Origin: Pseudomonas spelaei
Lineage (GTDB): Bacteria > Pseudomonadota > Gammaproteobacteria > Pseudomonadales > Pseudomonadaceae
NCBI RefSeq assembly: GCF_009724245.1
Contig: NZ_WNNK01000006.1
Span: 216,675 to 280,674, forward strand
DNA: 64,000 nucleotides
Direction of reading: 5' to 3'
The position numbers and the translations under genes are program-made. The notes below the pieces were generated by a model. The model did not search any database. It worked only from the letters and a program-made list of their open reading frames with translations, and had not been told where the DNA came from. This document shows, in pieces, positions 30,047 to 37,457 of the stretch (position 1 is its first letter; the number at the start of each line of letters is the position of its first letter).

Positions 30047-30110
30047 ATCGACCGCAACCATCCAAGTCATACGCCACTGCGACCTACTTCCTGAACAGAC
30101 TTTGCAAAAT

Positions 30111-30127
30111 CGCACTATATTGGTGCA
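30111..30127 (+). promoter_or_regulatory. NtrC site upstream of ntrBC
   Basis: CGCACTATATTGGTGCA differs from the enteric site TGCACTATATTGGTGCA at one base only. It lies about 200 bases before ntrB. Immediately after it, GGTGCAA-TGCC-TTGCACC forms a second palindrome. Autogenous control of ntrBC by NtrC is the natural reading. Confidence 0.75.
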
Positions 30128-30254
30128 ATGCCTTGCACCCTTCCCACTAACCCAGCCCATTTTGGTTCGAAACTTCCCGCCAAAGCTGGCAGAGCGCCAC
30201 AGTTTCGCACCTTAAACCCTTATTTCAGGGCTTTAACGCTTCTTTTCGGAGCCT

Positions 30255-30270
30255 TGGTTTGGTTTTTGCA
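30255..30270 (+). promoter_or_regulatory. Possible sigma54 promoter of ntrB
   Basis: TGGTTTGGTTTTTGCA has the -24 GG and -12 GC at correct spacing, with one mismatch in TGGC. Predicted start is about 30281, 46 bases before the ntrB ATG. The upstream NtrC site is at enhancer distance. Weaker than the glnA element. Confidence 0.45.
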
Positions 30271-30326
30271 TTTTCCTTGTATCAGCGCGTGCCTCAAGCC
30301 TGCGCCTTGCTCCAAAAGAGGTCCTA

Positions 30327-31412
30327 ATGACCATCAGCGACGCACTGCACCGTTTGCTACTCGACAACCTGACCACCGCGACCATCCTGCTCAATGACGA
30401 ACTGCGCCTTGAGTACATGAACCCCGCGGCGGAGATGCTCCTGGCCATCAGCGGTCAGCGCAGCCATGGGCAATTCATCAGCGAACTGTTCACCGAGTCC
30501 GCCGAGGCCTTGAGTTCCTTGCGTCAGGCCGTAGAGCAGGCACACCCATTCACCAAGCGCGAAGCGATGCTCACGGCCCTCACCGGCCAGACCCTCACCG
30601 TCGACTACGCCGTGACCCCGATCCTGAGCCACGGTGCCACGCTGCTCTTGCTGGAAGTCCATCCCCGTGACCGCCTGCTGCGGATCACCAAGGAAGAGGC
30701 GCAACTGTCCAAGCAGGAAACCAGCAAGATGCTGGTGCGCGGCCTGGCCCATGAGATCAAGAACCCGCTGGGCGGGATTCGCGGCGCAGCGCAGTTGCTG
30801 GCACGTGAGCTGCCGGACGAAAACCTCAAGGATTACACCAACGTCATCATCGAAGAAGCCGACCGCCTGCGTAATCTGGTGGACCGCATGCTCGGTTCCA
30901 ACAAGCTGCCGTCGCTGGCGATGACCAACGTCCATGAAGTGCTGGAACGCGTCTGTCATCTGGTTGAAGCCGAAAGCCAGGGCTGCATCACCCTGGTGCG
31001 TGACTACGACCCAAGCATTCCCGACGTATTGATCGACCGCGAACAGATGATTCAAGCGGTACTCAACATCGTGCGCAACGCCATGCAAGCCATCAGCAGC
31101 CAGAACGAGCTGCGCCTGGGCCGCATCAGCCTGCGCACCCGTGCCCTGCGCCAGTTCACCATTGGCCATGTGCGCCACCGGCTGGTGACCAAGGTCGAGA
31201 TCATCGACAACGGCCCGGGCATTCCGGCCGAGCTGCAGGAAACCATCTTCTTCCCCATGGTCAGCGGCCGCCCGGACGGTACCGGGCTGGGCCTGGCCAT
31301 TACCCAGAACATCATCAGCCAGCACCAGGGTCTGATCGAATGTGAAAGCCATCCTGGCCACACCACCTTCTCGATCTTTCTGCCACTGGAACAAGGAGCC
31401 CCATCGACATGA
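30327..31412 (+). CDS. ntrB: Nitrogen sensor kinase NtrB (GlnL)
   Basis: 361 residues. An N-terminal PAS domain is followed by the H-box GLAHEIKNPLGG, with the phospho-His at about 142. The N-box NIVRNAMQAI, G1 DNGPGIP and G2 GTGLGLAI complete the kinase. It phosphorylates or dephosphorylates NtrC under control of PII. It overlaps ntrC by four bases (ATGA). AAAAGAGG precedes the start. Confidence 0.96.
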   Translation: MTISDALHRLLLDNLTTATILLNDELRLEYMNPAAEMLLAISGQRSHGQFISELFTESAEALSSLRQAVEQAHPFTKREAMLTALTGQTLTVDYAVTPILSHGATLLLLEVHPRDRLLRITKEEAQLSKQETSKMLVRGLAHEIKNPLGGIRGAAQLLARELPDENLKDYTNVIIEEADRLRNLVDRMLGSNKLPSLAMTNVHEVLERVCHLVEAESQGCITLVRDYDPSIPDVLIDREQMIQAVLNIVRNAMQAISSQNELRLGRISLRTRALRQFTIGHVRHRLVTKVEIIDNGPGIPAELQETIFFPMVSGRPDGTGLGLAITQNIISQHQGLIECESHPGHTTFSIFLPLEQGAPST

Positions 31413-32845
31413 GCCGTAGTGAAACTGTGTGGATCGTCGATGACGACCGTTCTATCCGCTGGGTCCTGGAGAAAGCCTTGCAACAGGAAGGCATGACCAC
31501 CCAGAGCTTCGACAGCGCCGACGGGGTGATGAGCCGCCTGGCCCGCCAGCAGCCCGACGTGATCATCTCCGATATCCGCATGCCCGGTGCCAGTGGCCTG
31601 GACTTGCTGGCGCGGATTCGCGAACAGCACCCGCGCCTGCCAGTGATCATCATGACTGCACACTCGGACCTGGACAGCGCTGTCGCGTCCTATCAGGGCG
31701 GGGCCTTTGAGTACTTGCCCAAGCCGTTCGATGTCGACGAGGCCGTGGCCCTGGTCAAGCGTGCCAACCAGCACGCCCAGGAACAACAAAACCAGGAGGT
31801 GGTGCCCGCCCTGACCCGAACCCCGGAAATCATCGGCGAAGCACCGGCAATGCAGGAAGTGTTTCGCGCCATCGGGCGCTTGAGCCACTCCAACATCACC
31901 GTGCTGATCAACGGCGAATCCGGTACGGGTAAAGAACTGGTGGCCCACGCCCTGCACCGCCACAGCCCACGGGCAGCCTCGCCGTTCATCGCCTTGAACA
32001 TGGCCGCGATTCCAAAGGACTTGATGGAATCCGAGCTGTTCGGCCATGAAAAGGGCGCGTTCACCGGTGCGGCCAACCTGCGCCGTGGCCGTTTTGAACA
32101 GGCCGATGGCGGCACGCTGTTTCTCGACGAAATCGGCGATATGCCGGCAGATACCCAGACGCGCCTGCTGCGGGTATTGGCCGACGGCGAGTTCTACCGG
32201 GTCGGTGGGCATACGCCGGTCAAGGTTGACGTGCGGATCATCGCCGCCACCCACCAAAACCTGGAAACCCTGGTGCATGCCGGGAAATTCCGTGAAGACT
32301 TGTTCCACCGCCTGAATGTGATCCGCATCCACATCCCCCGGATGTCGGACCGCCGCGAAGATATCCCGACCCTGGCTCGCCACTTCCTCAGCCGTGCGGC
32401 TCAGGAGCTGGCCGTCGAGCCCAAGCTGCTGAAAAGCGAAACCGAGGAATACCTCAAGAACCTGCCATGGCCAGGCAACGTGCGCCAACTGGAAAACACC
32501 TGCCGCTGGATCACGGTGATGGCGTCCGGGCGCGAGGTGCATATCAGCGACCTGCCGCCGGAATTGCTGAGCCTGCCGCAGGATTCGGCCCCGGTGACCA
32601 ACTGGGAACAGGCGCTGCGCCAGTGGGCTGATCAGGCGCTGGCCCGTGGCCAATCGAACCTTTTGGACAGTGCCGTGCCGGCCTTCGAGCGGATCATGAT
32701 CGAAACCGCCCTCAAACACACCGCCGGTCGCCGCCGCGATGCCGCCGTACTGCTGGGCTGGGGCCGCAACACCTTGACCCGCAAGATCAAGGAGCTGGGG
32801 ATGAAGGTTGATGGTGGCGATGATGACGAGAGCGATGAGGGCTGA
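31409..32845 (+). CDS. ntrC: Nitrogen response regulator NtrC (GlnG), sigma54 activator
   Basis: 478 residues in three domains. The receiver has its phospho-acceptor Asp at about 55 (VIISDIRMPG). The AAA+ domain has Walker A GESGTGKE and the sigma54-contacting GAFTGA loop. The C-terminal Fis-type helix-turn-helix is GRRRDAAVLLGWGRNTLTRKIKEL. It activates nitrogen-limitation genes at sigma54 promoters, several of which lie in this window. A terminator follows at 33087. Confidence 0.97.
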   Translation: MSRSETVWIVDDDRSIRWVLEKALQQEGMTTQSFDSADGVMSRLARQQPDVIISDIRMPGASGLDLLARIREQHPRLPVIIMTAHSDLDSAVASYQGGAFEYLPKPFDVDEAVALVKRANQHAQEQQNQEVVPALTRTPEIIGEAPAMQEVFRAIGRLSHSNITVLINGESGTGKELVAHALHRHSPRAASPFIALNMAAIPKDLMESELFGHEKGAFTGAANLRRGRFEQADGGTLFLDEIGDMPADTQTRLLRVLADGEFYRVGGHTPVKVDVRIIAATHQNLETLVHAGKFREDLFHRLNVIRIHIPRMSDRREDIPTLARHFLSRAAQELAVEPKLLKSETEEYLKNLPWPGNVRQLENTCRWITVMASGREVHISDLPPELLSLPQDSAPVTNWEQALRQWADQALARGQSNLLDSAVPAFERIMIETALKHTAGRRRDAAVLLGWGRNTLTRKIKELGMKVDGGDDDESDEG

Positions 32846-32878
32846 TCGCAGCCCTCCACTCCACTGAAGATCCAAACT

Positions 32879-32966
32879 GTGGGAGCGGGCTTGCCCGCGA
32901 TAGCAATGTGTCAGTCACCGTATCTATGGGCTGATACACCGCCATCGCTGGCAAGCCAGCTCCCAC
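32879..32966. repeat. REPIN after ntrC
   Basis: GTGGGAGCGGGCTTGCCCGC on the left pairs with a diverged GCTGGCAAGCCAGCTCCCAC on the right. The two arms belong to slightly different variants, so the hairpin is imperfect. Confidence 0.85.
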
Positions 32967-32993
32967 ATTTGTTTTGTGCATTTCCAAAGATCG

Positions 32994-33010
32994 TGCACCG
33001 CTTCAATGCA
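32994..33010 (+). promoter_or_regulatory. NtrC-type enhancer upstream of the small RNA
   Basis: TGCACCGCTTCAATGCA has a full left half-site and a TGCA right half. Further TGCACC and AGCACC half-sites follow within 30 bases. The cluster is about 140-160 bases upstream of the sigma54 element at 33151. Confidence 0.55.
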
Positions 33011-33086
33011 CCAGGATCCAGCACCGCGCATAAATCCTCGGCTTGAATGGCGTTCAACTTTACAAAACCACAGCCAAAGACAATGC

Positions 33087-33110
33087 AAAAGCCCCGTAAT
33101 CCGGGGCTTT
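33087..33110 (+). terminator. ntrBC terminator
   Basis: AAAAGCCCCG pairs with CGGGGCTTT around TAATC and is followed by a T-rich stretch. It separates the ntrBC transcript from the downstream small RNA promoter. Confidence 0.85.
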
Positions 33111-33150
33111 GTGCTTTCTTCAGGTTTTTTTAGGCACAACGTCACAACTC

Positions 33151-33166
33151 TGGCACGCCACCTGCA
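33151..33166 (+). promoter_or_regulatory. Sigma54 promoter of the small RNA
   Basis: TGGCACGCCACCTGCA matches TGGCACG-N4-TTGCW with a single mismatch. Predicted start is about 33177. No open reading frame of note follows on this strand. Confidence 0.82.
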
Positions 33167-33176
33167 ATACCCCTAT

Positions 33177-33316
33177 CACTACCCAGTTTCGGGGACCTTG
33201 GTACAGGCAGGCCGAGAATCCCCTCTTTACACCCGGGGCGCTTGATGCGAATCGCGTCGTGCCCCACACCGTTTTGGGAGCCCTGGTACAGGCAGGCCGG
33301 GAACTCCCTCTTTTAT
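33177..33316 (+). ncRNA. nrsZ: NrsZ-like nitrogen-regulated small RNA with two hairpin modules
   Basis: The stretch between the ntrC terminator and the next, convergent gene carries two tandem modules about 86 bases apart, each with TGGTACAGGCAGGCCG. In module 1 GGGGA pairs with TCCCC; in module 2 GGGAG pairs with CTCCC, a compensatory change that argues for a conserved RNA stem. The second stem is followed by TCTTTTATT and can serve as terminator. In P. aeruginosa the sigma54/NtrC-dependent RNA NrsZ lies at this same position after ntrC and is processed into similar stem-loops. Ends are predicted, not measured; the P. aeruginosa RNA is longer. Confidence 0.72.
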
Positions 33317-33753
33317 TGCTCCCGGAGATGGACCTCCAACCGCCAGCGACCATCGACCTTCTCTCCCGCCCACGTCCCGCGCAACGGCCTGGCCGCCACC
33401 AGGTTCAACAGCAAGCCACCATCGGTCTTGCGCAACCGCCAGTTCACATCCTTATTGTTGACCTTCAACTGCCCGCCTTGAGCCTTGCCAAGGGCGTCGA
33501 ACAACAACGCCACAGTGCCGTCGATATGCTCGCCGTGCAGCTTGGGCTCACTGTTGAACCACACCACTACACCGTCGGCCATCGGCTCGACCTGCTGCAG
33601 CTCAATCGGATCAGGGGTGGTCAGCCGACCGATCATCAAGCCCACCATCAAGCCGACAATCGCCAGCGAGCCTAAAACCCTTGGCAATAGCTTCGGCCTG
33701 GGGTCTTCTTCAGGGGTAGAATGCAGCGCATCTTTGCCTTCGGAGCCGTGCAT
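33313..33753 (-). CDS. Conserved hypothetical single-pass membrane protein
   Basis: 146 residues. A short charged N-terminus is followed by one hydrophobic segment (VLGSLAIVGLMVGLMIG, about 27-43) and then a soluble domain with alternating strands. I do not recognise the family. AAGGA lies 11 bases before the ATG. The start codon overlaps that of trmL on the opposite strand, and the stop codon meets the 3' end of the small RNA. It corresponds in position to the hypothetical gene between ntrC and trmL in P. aeruginosa. Confidence 0.7.
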   Translation of the reverse strand: MHGSEGKDALHSTPEEDPRPKLLPRVLGSLAIVGLMVGLMIGRLTTPDPIELQQVEPMADGVVVWFNSEPKLHGEHIDGTVALLFDALGKAQGGQLKVNNKDVNWRLRKTDGGLLLNLVAARPLRGTWAGEKVDGRWRLEVHLREQ

Positions 33754-34207
33754 GTTTCACGTCATCCTTTTTCAACCAGAAATACCGCCGAATACCGGCA
33801 ACGTTATCAGGCTCTGTGCCAACAGTGGCTGCCACCTGCATTTGATCGAGCCGCTGGGTTTCGACATGGACGACAAGCGCCTTCGCCGCGCCGGGCTGGA
33901 CTACCACGAGTACGCCACCTTGCAACGCCATGCCGACCTCGCCAGTTGCCTGGAAAGCCTGAACCACCCACGGCTGTTCGCCTTCACCACCAAAGGCTCG
34001 CGACCGTTTCATGATGCCAGCTTTGCCGAGGGCGACGCCTTCCTGTTCGGCCCGGAAAGCCGTGGCCTACCGGCAGACGTCCTCGACGCACTGCCCGACG
34101 GCCATCGCCTGCGCCTGCCCATGCGCGAGGGCTGCCGCAGCCTGAACCTGTCCAACACCGTGGCGGTTGCGGTCTACGAAGGCTGGCGGCAACTCGGTTT
34201 CAAGTAA
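33752..34207 (+). CDS. trmL: tRNA (cytidine/uridine-34-2'-O)-methyltransferase TrmL
   Basis: 151 residues of the SPOUT superfamily, with motif 2 LFGPESRGLP and motif 3 LRLPMREGCRSLNLSNTVAVAVYE that form the trefoil knot. It methylates the wobble base of tRNA-Leu isoacceptors. The ATG at 33752 is preceded by CGGAG with good spacing; the open frame upstream is in the shadow of the divergent gene. Its start shares CATG with that gene. Confidence 0.92.
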   Translation: MFHVILFQPEIPPNTGNVIRLCANSGCHLHLIEPLGFDMDDKRLRRAGLDYHEYATLQRHADLASCLESLNHPRLFAFTTKGSRPFHDASFAEGDAFLFGPESRGLPADVLDALPDGHRLRLPMREGCRSLNLSNTVAVAVYEGWRQLGFK

Positions 34208-34221
34208 CGCACATAACAAAT

Positions 34222-34337
34222 GTGGGAGCGGGCTTGTGTGGGAGCTGGCTTGCCTGCGATAGCATCACTGCGGTGTGACTGACACACCGAGGTGTTTGCA
34301 TCCAGGCAAGCCAGCTCCCACACGAACCGGCTCCCAC
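34222..34337. repeat. Nested REPIN
   Basis: An outer GTGGGAGCGGGCTTGT runs directly into a complete inner REPIN (GTGGGAGCTGGCTTGCCTGC ... AGCCAGCTCCCAC), followed by an outer right arm CCGGCTCCCAC. The same junction occurs at 56816. Confidence 0.85.
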
Positions 34338-34362
34338 ATGTGGACTTGCGTCGGGCTCGAAA

Positions 34363-34848
34363 TTACTGAACCGTCGGTGCGCCTTCCTGTTGCATGCGCT
34401 GCAGCTCTTGAGCGTACAGGGCATCGAAGTTCACCGGTGCCAGCATCAGCGCAGGGAACGAGCCGCGGGTGACCAGGCTGTCCAGGGTCTCACGGGCATA
34501 CGGGAACAGGATGTTCGGGCAGAACGCGCCCAGGGTGTGGCTCATGGACGCTTCGTCCAGACCCTGGATCAGGAAGATACCGGCCTGTTGCACTTCAGCA
34601 ATGAAGGCCACTTCTTCGCCATTCTTGACGGTTACCGACAGGGTCAGCACCACTTCATGGAAGTCACCTTCCAGGGCCTTTTGGCGGGTGTTCAGGTCCA
34701 GAGCAACGCTTGGGCTCCACTCCTGACGGAAGATCGCCGGGCTTTTTGGCGCTTCGAACGACAAGTCGCGCACGTAAATACGCTGCAGGGAAAATTGTGG
34801 GCCTTGAGCCTCTTCTGCTGCCGTTTCGGTGTTCTGTTGGTCAGTCAT
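34363..34848 (-). CDS. secB: Protein-export chaperone SecB
   Basis: 161 residues, usual length, with the family core [19 protein letters not shown] and [24 protein letters not shown]. It keeps preproteins unfolded and delivers them to SecA. It is followed upstream on the same strand by grx and a rhodanese-like gene, an order conserved in proteobacteria. Confidence 0.97.
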   Translation of the reverse strand: MTDQQNTETAAEEAQGPQFSLQRIYVRDLSFEAPKSPAIFRQEWSPSVALDLNTRQKALEGDFHEVVLTLSVTVKNGEEVAFIAEVQQAGIFLIQGLDEASMSHTLGAFCPNILFPYARETLDSLVTRGSFPALMLAPVNFDALYAQELQRMQQEGAPTVQ

Positions 34849-34890
34849 CTCAGATCCTTCTTGATCTTGGGGTCTTTTAGGGTTTAGGAA

Positions 34891-35145
34891 TCAGACGTGA
34901 AGCAGCGTGTCCAATTTACCGGCACGCTCCAGGGCAAACAGGTCATCGCATCCACCGACATGCTTGTCGCCGATCCAGATCTGCGGCACGGACGTGCGTC
35001 CCGCCTTCTGGGCCATTTCGGCGCGCACCTGGGGTTTGCCATCGACTTTGATTTCTTCGAAGGCAACGCCCTTTTTCTCAAGCAAGGCCTTGGCCCGCAT
35101 GCAGTAAGGGCACCAATCGCTGGAATAAACGACAACCTGGCTCAT
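34891..35145 (-). CDS. grxC: Glutaredoxin 3
   Basis: 84 residues with the redox motif CPYC (SDWCPYCMRAKALL) and the glutathione-binding TSVPQIWIGDKHVGGCDD. It reduces disulfides with glutathione. It lies 42 bases before secB and one base after the rhodanese-like gene, as in E. coli yibN-grxC-secB. Confidence 0.96.
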   Translation of the reverse strand: MSQVVVYSSDWCPYCMRAKALLEKKGVAFEEIKVDGKPQVRAEMAQKAGRTSVPQIWIGDKHVGGCDDLFALERAGKLDTLLHV

Positions 35146-35146
35146 A

Positions 35147-35560
35147 TCACTTCACCAACGGCAGGTTATCAGCGCGCCAGCTGGAGATACCGCCGGACAG
35201 CTTGGCGGCGGTGAAACCGGTTTTCAGCATCTCGCGGGCGTGAGTGCCGGAGTGCTGGCCCTGGGCGTCCACCAGGATGATGGTCTTGGCCTTGTGCTTT
35301 TCCAGCTCGGCCAGGCGCGAAATCAGTTTGTCCTGAGGAATGTTCAGGGCACCGACAATGTGACCAGCGGCAAAATCCTTGGCAGGACGGATGTCGACAA
35401 CGACGGCCTCATCCTTGTTGACCAGTGCGGTCAGCTCAGCCGTGCTGAGGCTGCGGCCACCGCGGCTCATTTCGTGAGCGATCAGCAGAGCCAGCAGTAC
35501 GACGAACGCACCGGCGAGCAAATAGTGGGTTGTGGCGAATGCAATCAGATGATCAACCAT
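35147..35560 (-). CDS. Membrane-anchored rhodanese-like protein lacking the catalytic Cys (YibN-like)
   Basis: About 137 residues. One N-terminal membrane helix (YLLAGAFVVLLALLIAH) is followed by a rhodanese domain (VVVDIRPAKDFAAGHIVGALNIP). The active-site loop normally has Cys in a C-x-x-G-x-x-S context; here it reads VDAQGQHS, and the whole protein has no cysteine. Sulfurtransferase activity is therefore not expected, so a scaffold or substrate-binding role is more likely. It is first in the operon with grxC and secB. Confidence 0.88.
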   Translation of the reverse strand: MVDHLIAFATTHYLLAGAFVVLLALLIAHEMSRGGRSLSTAELTALVNKDEAVVVDIRPAKDFAAGHIVGALNIPQDKLISRLAELEKHKAKTIILVDAQGQHSGTHAREMLKTGFTAAKLSGGISSWRADNLPLVK

Positions 35561-35631
35561 CAAGGAGGTTCCAGGGCGTTAAAATGGCGGTAAGTATACA
35601 CAGCCGCCATGGTCGGCCAACCCCCGTAAAG

Positions 35632-35645
35632 CGGTGACGTCACCG
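35632..35645. promoter_or_regulatory. Perfect 14-bp palindrome upstream of gpmI
   Basis: CGGTGACGTCACCG is its own complement. It lies between the divergent rhodanese-grxC-secB operon and gpmI, about 70 bases from each start, where an operator would be expected. No known pseudomonad regulator is assigned. Confidence 0.35.
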
Positions 35646-35711
35646 GAACTTCGCTTTAAACTGCCACTCCCTTTTCAATCCCCTTCATTAATTACCGCCG
35701 CGAGAGGATCT

Positions 35712-37238
35712 ATGACTACCACGCCTAAACCTTTGGTCCTGATAATTCTCGATGGCTTCGGACACAGTGAAAGCCACCACGACAACGCCGTGTACTCGGC
35801 CAACAAGCCTGTGCTGGACCGCCTGACCGCGACCGTACCCAACGGCCTGATCTCAGGTTCCGGCATGGACGTGGGCCTGCCGGACGGCCAGATGGGCAAC
35901 TCGGAAGTCGGCCATATGAATCTGGGCGCCGGACGAGTGGTCTATCAGGACTTCACCCGAGTGACCAAATCCATCCGCGACGGTGAGTTTTTCGAGAACC
36001 CGACCCTCTGCGCGGCGGTAGATAAAGCCGTCGCCGCCGGCAAGGCCGTGCACTTCATGGGCCTGCTGTCGGACGGTGGCGTGCATAGCCACCAGGATCA
36101 CCTGGTCGCCATGGCCGAACTGGCCTACAAGCGCGGTGCCGAAAAGATCTACCTGCACGCCTTCCTCGACGGCCGCGACACCCCGCCGAAAAGCGCGCAA
36201 TCGTCCATCGAATTGCTGGATGCCACCTTCGCCGCCTTGGGCAAAGGCCGCATCGCCAGCCTGGTGGGTCGCTACTTCGCAATGGACCGTGACAACCGCT
36301 GGGACCGCGTGTCCCAGGCCTACAACCTGATCGTCGACGGCAACGCCGAGTTCAACGCCGCCACCGCCCAGGAAGGCCTCGAAGCCGCGTACGCCCGTGG
36401 CGAGAGCGATGAATTCGTCAAGGCCACCACCCTCGGCGAGCCGGTCAAGGTTGAAGACGGCGACGCCGTGGTGTTCATGAACTTCCGTGCCGACCGTGCC
36501 CGCGAGCTGAGCCATGTGTTTGTCGATGCTGGCTTCAAGGACTTCGAGCGCGCCCGCCAGCCGAAAGTCGAATTTGTGATGCTCACCCAATACGCCGCCA
36601 ACATCCCGGCCCCGTCGGCCTTTGCCCCGGGCAGCCTGGAAAACGTGCTGGGTGATTACCTGGCGAAAAACGGCAAGACCCAACTGCGCATTGCCGAAAC
36701 CGAGAAGTACGCCCACGTGACCTTCTTCTTCTCCGGCGGTCGTGAAGAACCGTTCCCGGGCGAAGAACGCATCCTGATTCCGTCGCCAAAAGTCGCCACC
36801 TACGACCTGCAGCCGGAAATGAGTGCCCCGGAAGTCACCGACAAGATCGTCGATGCGATTGAACACCAGCGTTATGACGTGATTGTCGTCAACTACGCCA
36901 ACGGTGACATGGTCGGCCACAGCGGCAACCTGGAAGCGGCGGTCAAAGCCGTGGAATGCCTGGACCTGTGCGTCGGCCGCATCGTCGACGCCCTGGAAAA
37001 AGTCGGTGGCGAAGCACTGATCACCGCCGACCACGGCAACTGCGAGCAGATGTCCGACGAATCCACCGGCCAAGCCCACACCGCCCACACCACCGAGCCA
37101 GTACCGTTCATCTATGTCGGCAAGCGCGACCTGAAAGTGCGTCAAGGTGGCGTACTGGCAGACGTGGCGCCGACCATGCTGAAACTGATGGGGCTGGAAA
37201 AGCCGAAAGAGATGACGGGCACTTCGATCCTGGTCTAA
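35712..37238 (+). CDS. gpmI: Cofactor-independent phosphoglycerate mutase
   Basis: 508 residues from the ATG at 35712, preceded by GAGAGGATCT; the frame is open further upstream but without support. The catalytic Ser is at about 64 ([18 protein letters not shown]), and the Mn-binding motifs [14 protein letters not shown] and [10 protein letters not shown] are present. It interconverts 3- and 2-phosphoglycerate. It is followed by murein and protease genes that may form a separate unit. Confidence 0.97.
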   Translation: MTTTPKPLVLIILDGFGHSESHHDNAVYSANKPVLDRLTATVPNGLISGSGMDVGLPDGQMGNSEVGHMNLGAGRVVYQDFTRVTKSIRDGEFFENPTLCAAVDKAVAAGKAVHFMGLLSDGGVHSHQDHLVAMAELAYKRGAEKIYLHAFLDGRDTPPKSAQSSIELLDATFAALGKGRIASLVGRYFAMDRDNRWDRVSQAYNLIVDGNAEFNAATAQEGLEAAYARGESDEFVKATTLGEPVKVEDGDAVVFMNFRADRARELSHVFVDAGFKDFERARQPKVEFVMLTQYAANIPAPSAFAPGSLENVLGDYLAKNGKTQLRIAETEKYAHVTFFFSGGREEPFPGEERILIPSPKVATYDLQPEMSAPEVTDKIVDAIEHQRYDVIVVNYANGDMVGHSGNLEAAVKAVECLDLCVGRIVDALEKVGGEALITADHGNCEQMSDESTGQAHTAHTTEPVPFIYVGKRDLKVRQGGVLADVAPTMLKLMGLEKPKEMTGTSILV

Positions 37239-37256
37239 AGCAAGCCCGCGAACTCC

Positions 37257-37310
37257 CCTGTAGCCGCTGTCGAGGTACGAGGCTGCGGCTACAGGTAAGC
37301 CCGCTCCCAC
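37257..37310. repeat. Composite repeat, CTGTAGCCGCTG family plus REP arm
   Basis: CCTGTAGCCGCTGTCGAGG pairs with CTGCGGCTACAGG, and the right end runs into AAGCCCGCTCCCAC, an arm of the other REP family. It looks like a junction of two repeat types. Confidence 0.6.
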
Positions 37311-37457
37311 ATTGGTTTGTGGCAATTTAGGGGATGTCTTTTAGCCATCCCACCACCACTCGGCACCTAACTTGCCTGCCAGCCCGAATTGGGCGTTTTT
37401 TTTGCAGCGTGGGCCGGGCATACTAGACCGTCCCTTTCCCTGGTGTCGCCCGCCTCT

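Noticed and set aside
35853..37325. Open frame antisense to gpmI (490 codons)
   Set aside because: gpmI has its catalytic Ser and metal motifs; the antisense frame has none.
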